Assembly: GCA_964593925.1 (NCBI GenBank)
Contig: CAZQKM010000054.1
Span: 1-7,181 of the forward strand
Direction: 5' to 3'
Length of the DNA: 7,181 nt
Source of the DNA: Oleidesulfovibrio sp964593925
GTDB lineage: Bacteria; Desulfobacterota; Desulfovibrionia; Desulfovibrionales; Desulfovibrionaceae
Part shown: positions 6,342 through 7,181 of the stretch, piece after piece
Position numbering within the stretch: position 1 is the first letter of the stretch
How the letters are laid out: every line of letters begins with the position of its first letter
Translations under genes and position numbers: made by a program
The notes under the pieces: generated by a model
Database searches by the model: none
What the model saw: the letters and a program-made list of their open reading frames with translations, nothing else
Told to the model about the DNA's origin: nothing

Positions 6342-6929
6342 ATGAATCTGAAGTTGTTTTTGTTTTTGTGTACGTTTGGGCTTTTCCTTGCTGCCCCGGG
6401 AGCAGCCTTTGCCAAAGAAGAGGGTAATGTTATGGTGCGTTTTGAAACAAACATGGGGGATTTTGTGGTGGAGCTTGATTTAGAAAAGGCTCCTGCCACG
6501 TGTGAAAATTTTTTGCAATATGTTCGTGACGGCTTTTATGAGGGGACAATTTTTCACCGTGTGATTGACGGTTTTATGGTGCAGGGAGGCGGGCTTACAG
6601 AAGCCATGGACCAAAAAGAAACCCGTGCCCCCATTGAGAATGAGGCTGATAACGGTTTGAGTAACATCGCTTACAGTGTTGCCATGGCCCGTACTCAGGC
6701 TCCTCACTCTGCAACGGCGCAGTTTTTTATTAATGTCAAGGACAATGCTTTTTTGAATCACCGCGGCAAGTCTCCCACCGGATGGGGCTATGCAGTGTTT
6801 GGTAAGGTTGTTCAAGGGCAGGATGTTATTGAAGCCATCAAAGGGGTGAGTACGGGCACCCGTGGCCTTTTTGAAAACGTTCCCCTAGAGCCTGTGGTCA
6901 TCCGTAAGGCCAGTATTATCAGCCAGTAA
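6342..6929 (+). CDS. ppiB: Cyclophilin-type peptidyl-prolyl isomerase with signal peptide
   Basis: This enzyme catalyses cis-trans isomerisation of proline peptide bonds during folding. Its 195 residues open with a classical signal peptide (Lys4, hydrophobic core about 5-19, AFA at 22-24 before KEE), so periplasmic export is expected. The cyclophilin domain (about 31-193) has the active-site set IFHRVIDGFMVQGGG with Arg73, Phe78 and Gln81, then MARTQAPHSATAQFFIN (115-131) and GWGYAVFGKVV (147-157). From residue 31 onward it closely follows the wording of E. coli cytoplasmic PpiB (164 residues, from memory), so the symbol is by similarity although the precursor appears exported. The start at 6342 is chosen because AGGTGAT (6332-6338) fits the 16S 3' end and the signal peptide follows directly. 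The upstream in-frame ATG at 6279 would bury the signal peptide. An internal ATG at 6432 could give a 165-residue cytoplasmic form. The gene ends at a strong terminator. Confidence 0.93.
   Translation: MNLKLFLFLCTFGLFLAAPGAAFAKEEGNVMVRFETNMGDFVVELDLEKAPATCENFLQYVRDGFYEGTIFHRVIDGFMVQGGGLTEAMDQKETRAPIENEADNGLSNIAYSVAMARTQAPHSATAQFFINVKDNAFLNHRGKSPTGWGYAVFGKVVQGQDVIEAIKGVSTGTRGLFENVPLEPVVIRKASIISQ
6414..6434 (+). promoter_or_regulatory. Candidate internal ribosome binding site and start in the cyclophilin gene
   Basis: The purine run AAAGAAGAGGG (6414-6424) lies 7 bases before the in-frame ATG at 6432 (codon 31). Initiation here would skip the signal peptide and yield a 165-residue protein starting MVRFETNMGD. 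That is nearly the same length and start as cytoplasmic PpiB. The purines also encode the Lys-Glu-Glu-Gly that follows the signal cleavage site, so coding constraint could explain them. Confidence 0.35.
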
Positions 6930-6950
6930 TTAGTATGGTGCCATTATATC

Positions 6951-6981
6951 AAAGCCCGTTGGCTATGCTGACGGGCTTTTT
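6951..6981 (+). terminator. Intrinsic terminator after the cyclophilin gene
   Basis: AAAGCCCGT (6951-6959) pairs perfectly with ACGGGCTTT (6971-6979) around an 11-base loop, and the U-tract runs through 6981 (TTTTT at 6977-6981). The stem is G+C-rich at its core and starts 21 bases after the TAA at 6927-6929. This should end the cyclophilin transcript and any read-through from clpB. Confidence 0.9.
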
Positions 6982-6990
6982 GGTATGCAG

Positions 6991-7017
6991 AAAAACCCCC
7001 GCTAAGCGTGGGATTTT
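6991..7017. terminator. Second terminator-like hairpin, possibly bidirectional
   Basis: CCCCCGC (6996-7002) pairs with GCGTGGG (7006-7012) around a TAA loop with one mismatch. It is flanked by AAAAA on the left and ATTTT on the right. Read on the - strand, the hairpin is followed by TTTTT, a good terminator for leftward transcription. On the + strand it is followed by ATTTT, a weaker backup for the hairpin just upstream. It may protect the chaperone cluster from transcription entering from the right, including from the insertion sequence. Confidence 0.65.
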
Positions 7018-7044
7018 GTAAAGTTTAACGCTATGTAAAGTTTA
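7017..7044 (+). repeat. Short direct repeat TGTAAAGTTTA x2
   Basis: TGTAAAGTTTA occurs at 7017-7027 and again at 7034-7044, a period of 17 bases. Nearby are TTTAGC at 7041-7046 and 7061-7066 and the palindrome TTAGCTAA at 7062-7069. The stretch 7018-7082 between the hairpin and the insertion sequence is A+T-rich and carries no recognisable gene. Confidence 0.5.
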
Positions 7045-7082
7045 GCAAAATTCCTATTGATTTAGCTAAGTAATCCCTGCTG

Positions 7083-7181
7083 TGATCCTGCTACAAAGTT
7101 GTGGACACAGAGTTAAGCCACTATCTTGGGGAGCAAACAGGAGAAGAGGATGAGCAAGAATCGTAGGACATACAATGCGGA
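7083..7181 (+). mobile_element. Left end of an IS3-family insertion sequence (continues past window)
   Basis: The boundary is placed at TGATCCTG (7083-7090). The sequence onward, with GTTGTGGACACAGAG at 7099-7113, resembles the left terminal inverted repeat of IS3-subgroup elements, which I recall as beginning TGATC and carrying a GTGGACAC block about 20 bases in. An orfA-like start follows 67 bases inside the end, the usual distance. Only about 99 bases are in view, so the right end, the target duplication and the integrity of the element cannot be judged. Confidence 0.75.
7150..7181 (+). CDS. IS3-family transposase OrfA, N-terminal fragment at window edge
   Basis: The ten complete codons read MSKNRRTYNA, and the partial eleventh codon (GA.) would encode Glu or Asp. 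This matches the usual opening of IS3-family OrfA proteins (K/R-rich, then T-Y/F-x-x-E-F-K), which carry a helix-turn-helix that binds the terminal repeats. AGGAG at 7139-7143 lies 6 bases before ATG. In this family OrfA is normally joined to the DDE integrase OrfB by a -1 frameshift; that part is outside the window. The call leans on the adjoining IS3-like terminal repeat. Confidence 0.72.
   Translation, partial: MSKNRRTYNA

Noticed and set aside
1..7181. CRISPR arrays, tRNA or rRNA genes, and phage or defence genes
   Set aside because: Reading both strands, I found no regularly spaced repeats, no cloverleaf or rRNA-like stretch and no such protein motifs. The only mobile-DNA signal is the IS3-like end at the right edge.

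Overview
The window looks like ordinary chromosomal DNA of a Gram-negative bacterium with roughly balanced base composition. The order cbpA, cbpM, clpB, cyclophilin is one I recall from Desulfovibrio-type bacteria (Desulfovibrionaceae), so a sulfate reducer or a relative is my best guess. That assignment rests on memory of gene order, not on a search.

Layout from left to right. (1) Positions 1-950, + strand: the 3' part of a low-specificity L-threonine aldolase gene, truncated by the window edge. (2) 951-1087: a short convergent spacer with a 6-bp hairpin and a perfect 14-bp palindrome, but no clear T-tailed terminator. (3) 1088-2191, - strand: a polysaccharide deacetylase (NodB fold) with a long insertion between its metal-binding motif and its C-terminal motif. 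(4) 2192-2300: a divergent spacer with a hairpin-forming element just upstream of the cbpA ribosome binding site. (5) 2301-6221, + strand: a compact chaperone operon of cbpA (J-protein), cbpM (the small modulator of CbpA) and clpB (disaggregase), with gaps of 35 and 37 bases. (6) 6342-6929, + strand: a cyclophilin peptidyl-prolyl isomerase with a signal peptide, preceded by a possible promoter of its own and followed by a strong intrinsic terminator at 6951-6981. (7) 6982-7082: a second terminator-like hairpin and short A+T-rich repeats. (8) From about 7083 to the right edge: the left end of an IS3-family insertion sequence with the first codons of its orfA.

The central genes form a coherent protein-quality-control unit. 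CbpA delivers substrates to DnaK, CbpM restrains CbpA, and ClpB works with DnaK to extract and refold aggregated protein. The cyclophilin speeds proline isomerisation, apparently in the periplasm. However, its catalytic part looks like the cytoplasmic PpiB type, and a well-placed internal start could also produce a cytoplasmic form. That possible dual targeting, the leader structure before cbpA and the insertion in the deacetylase are the points most worth checking. I see no clearly undescribed system here.
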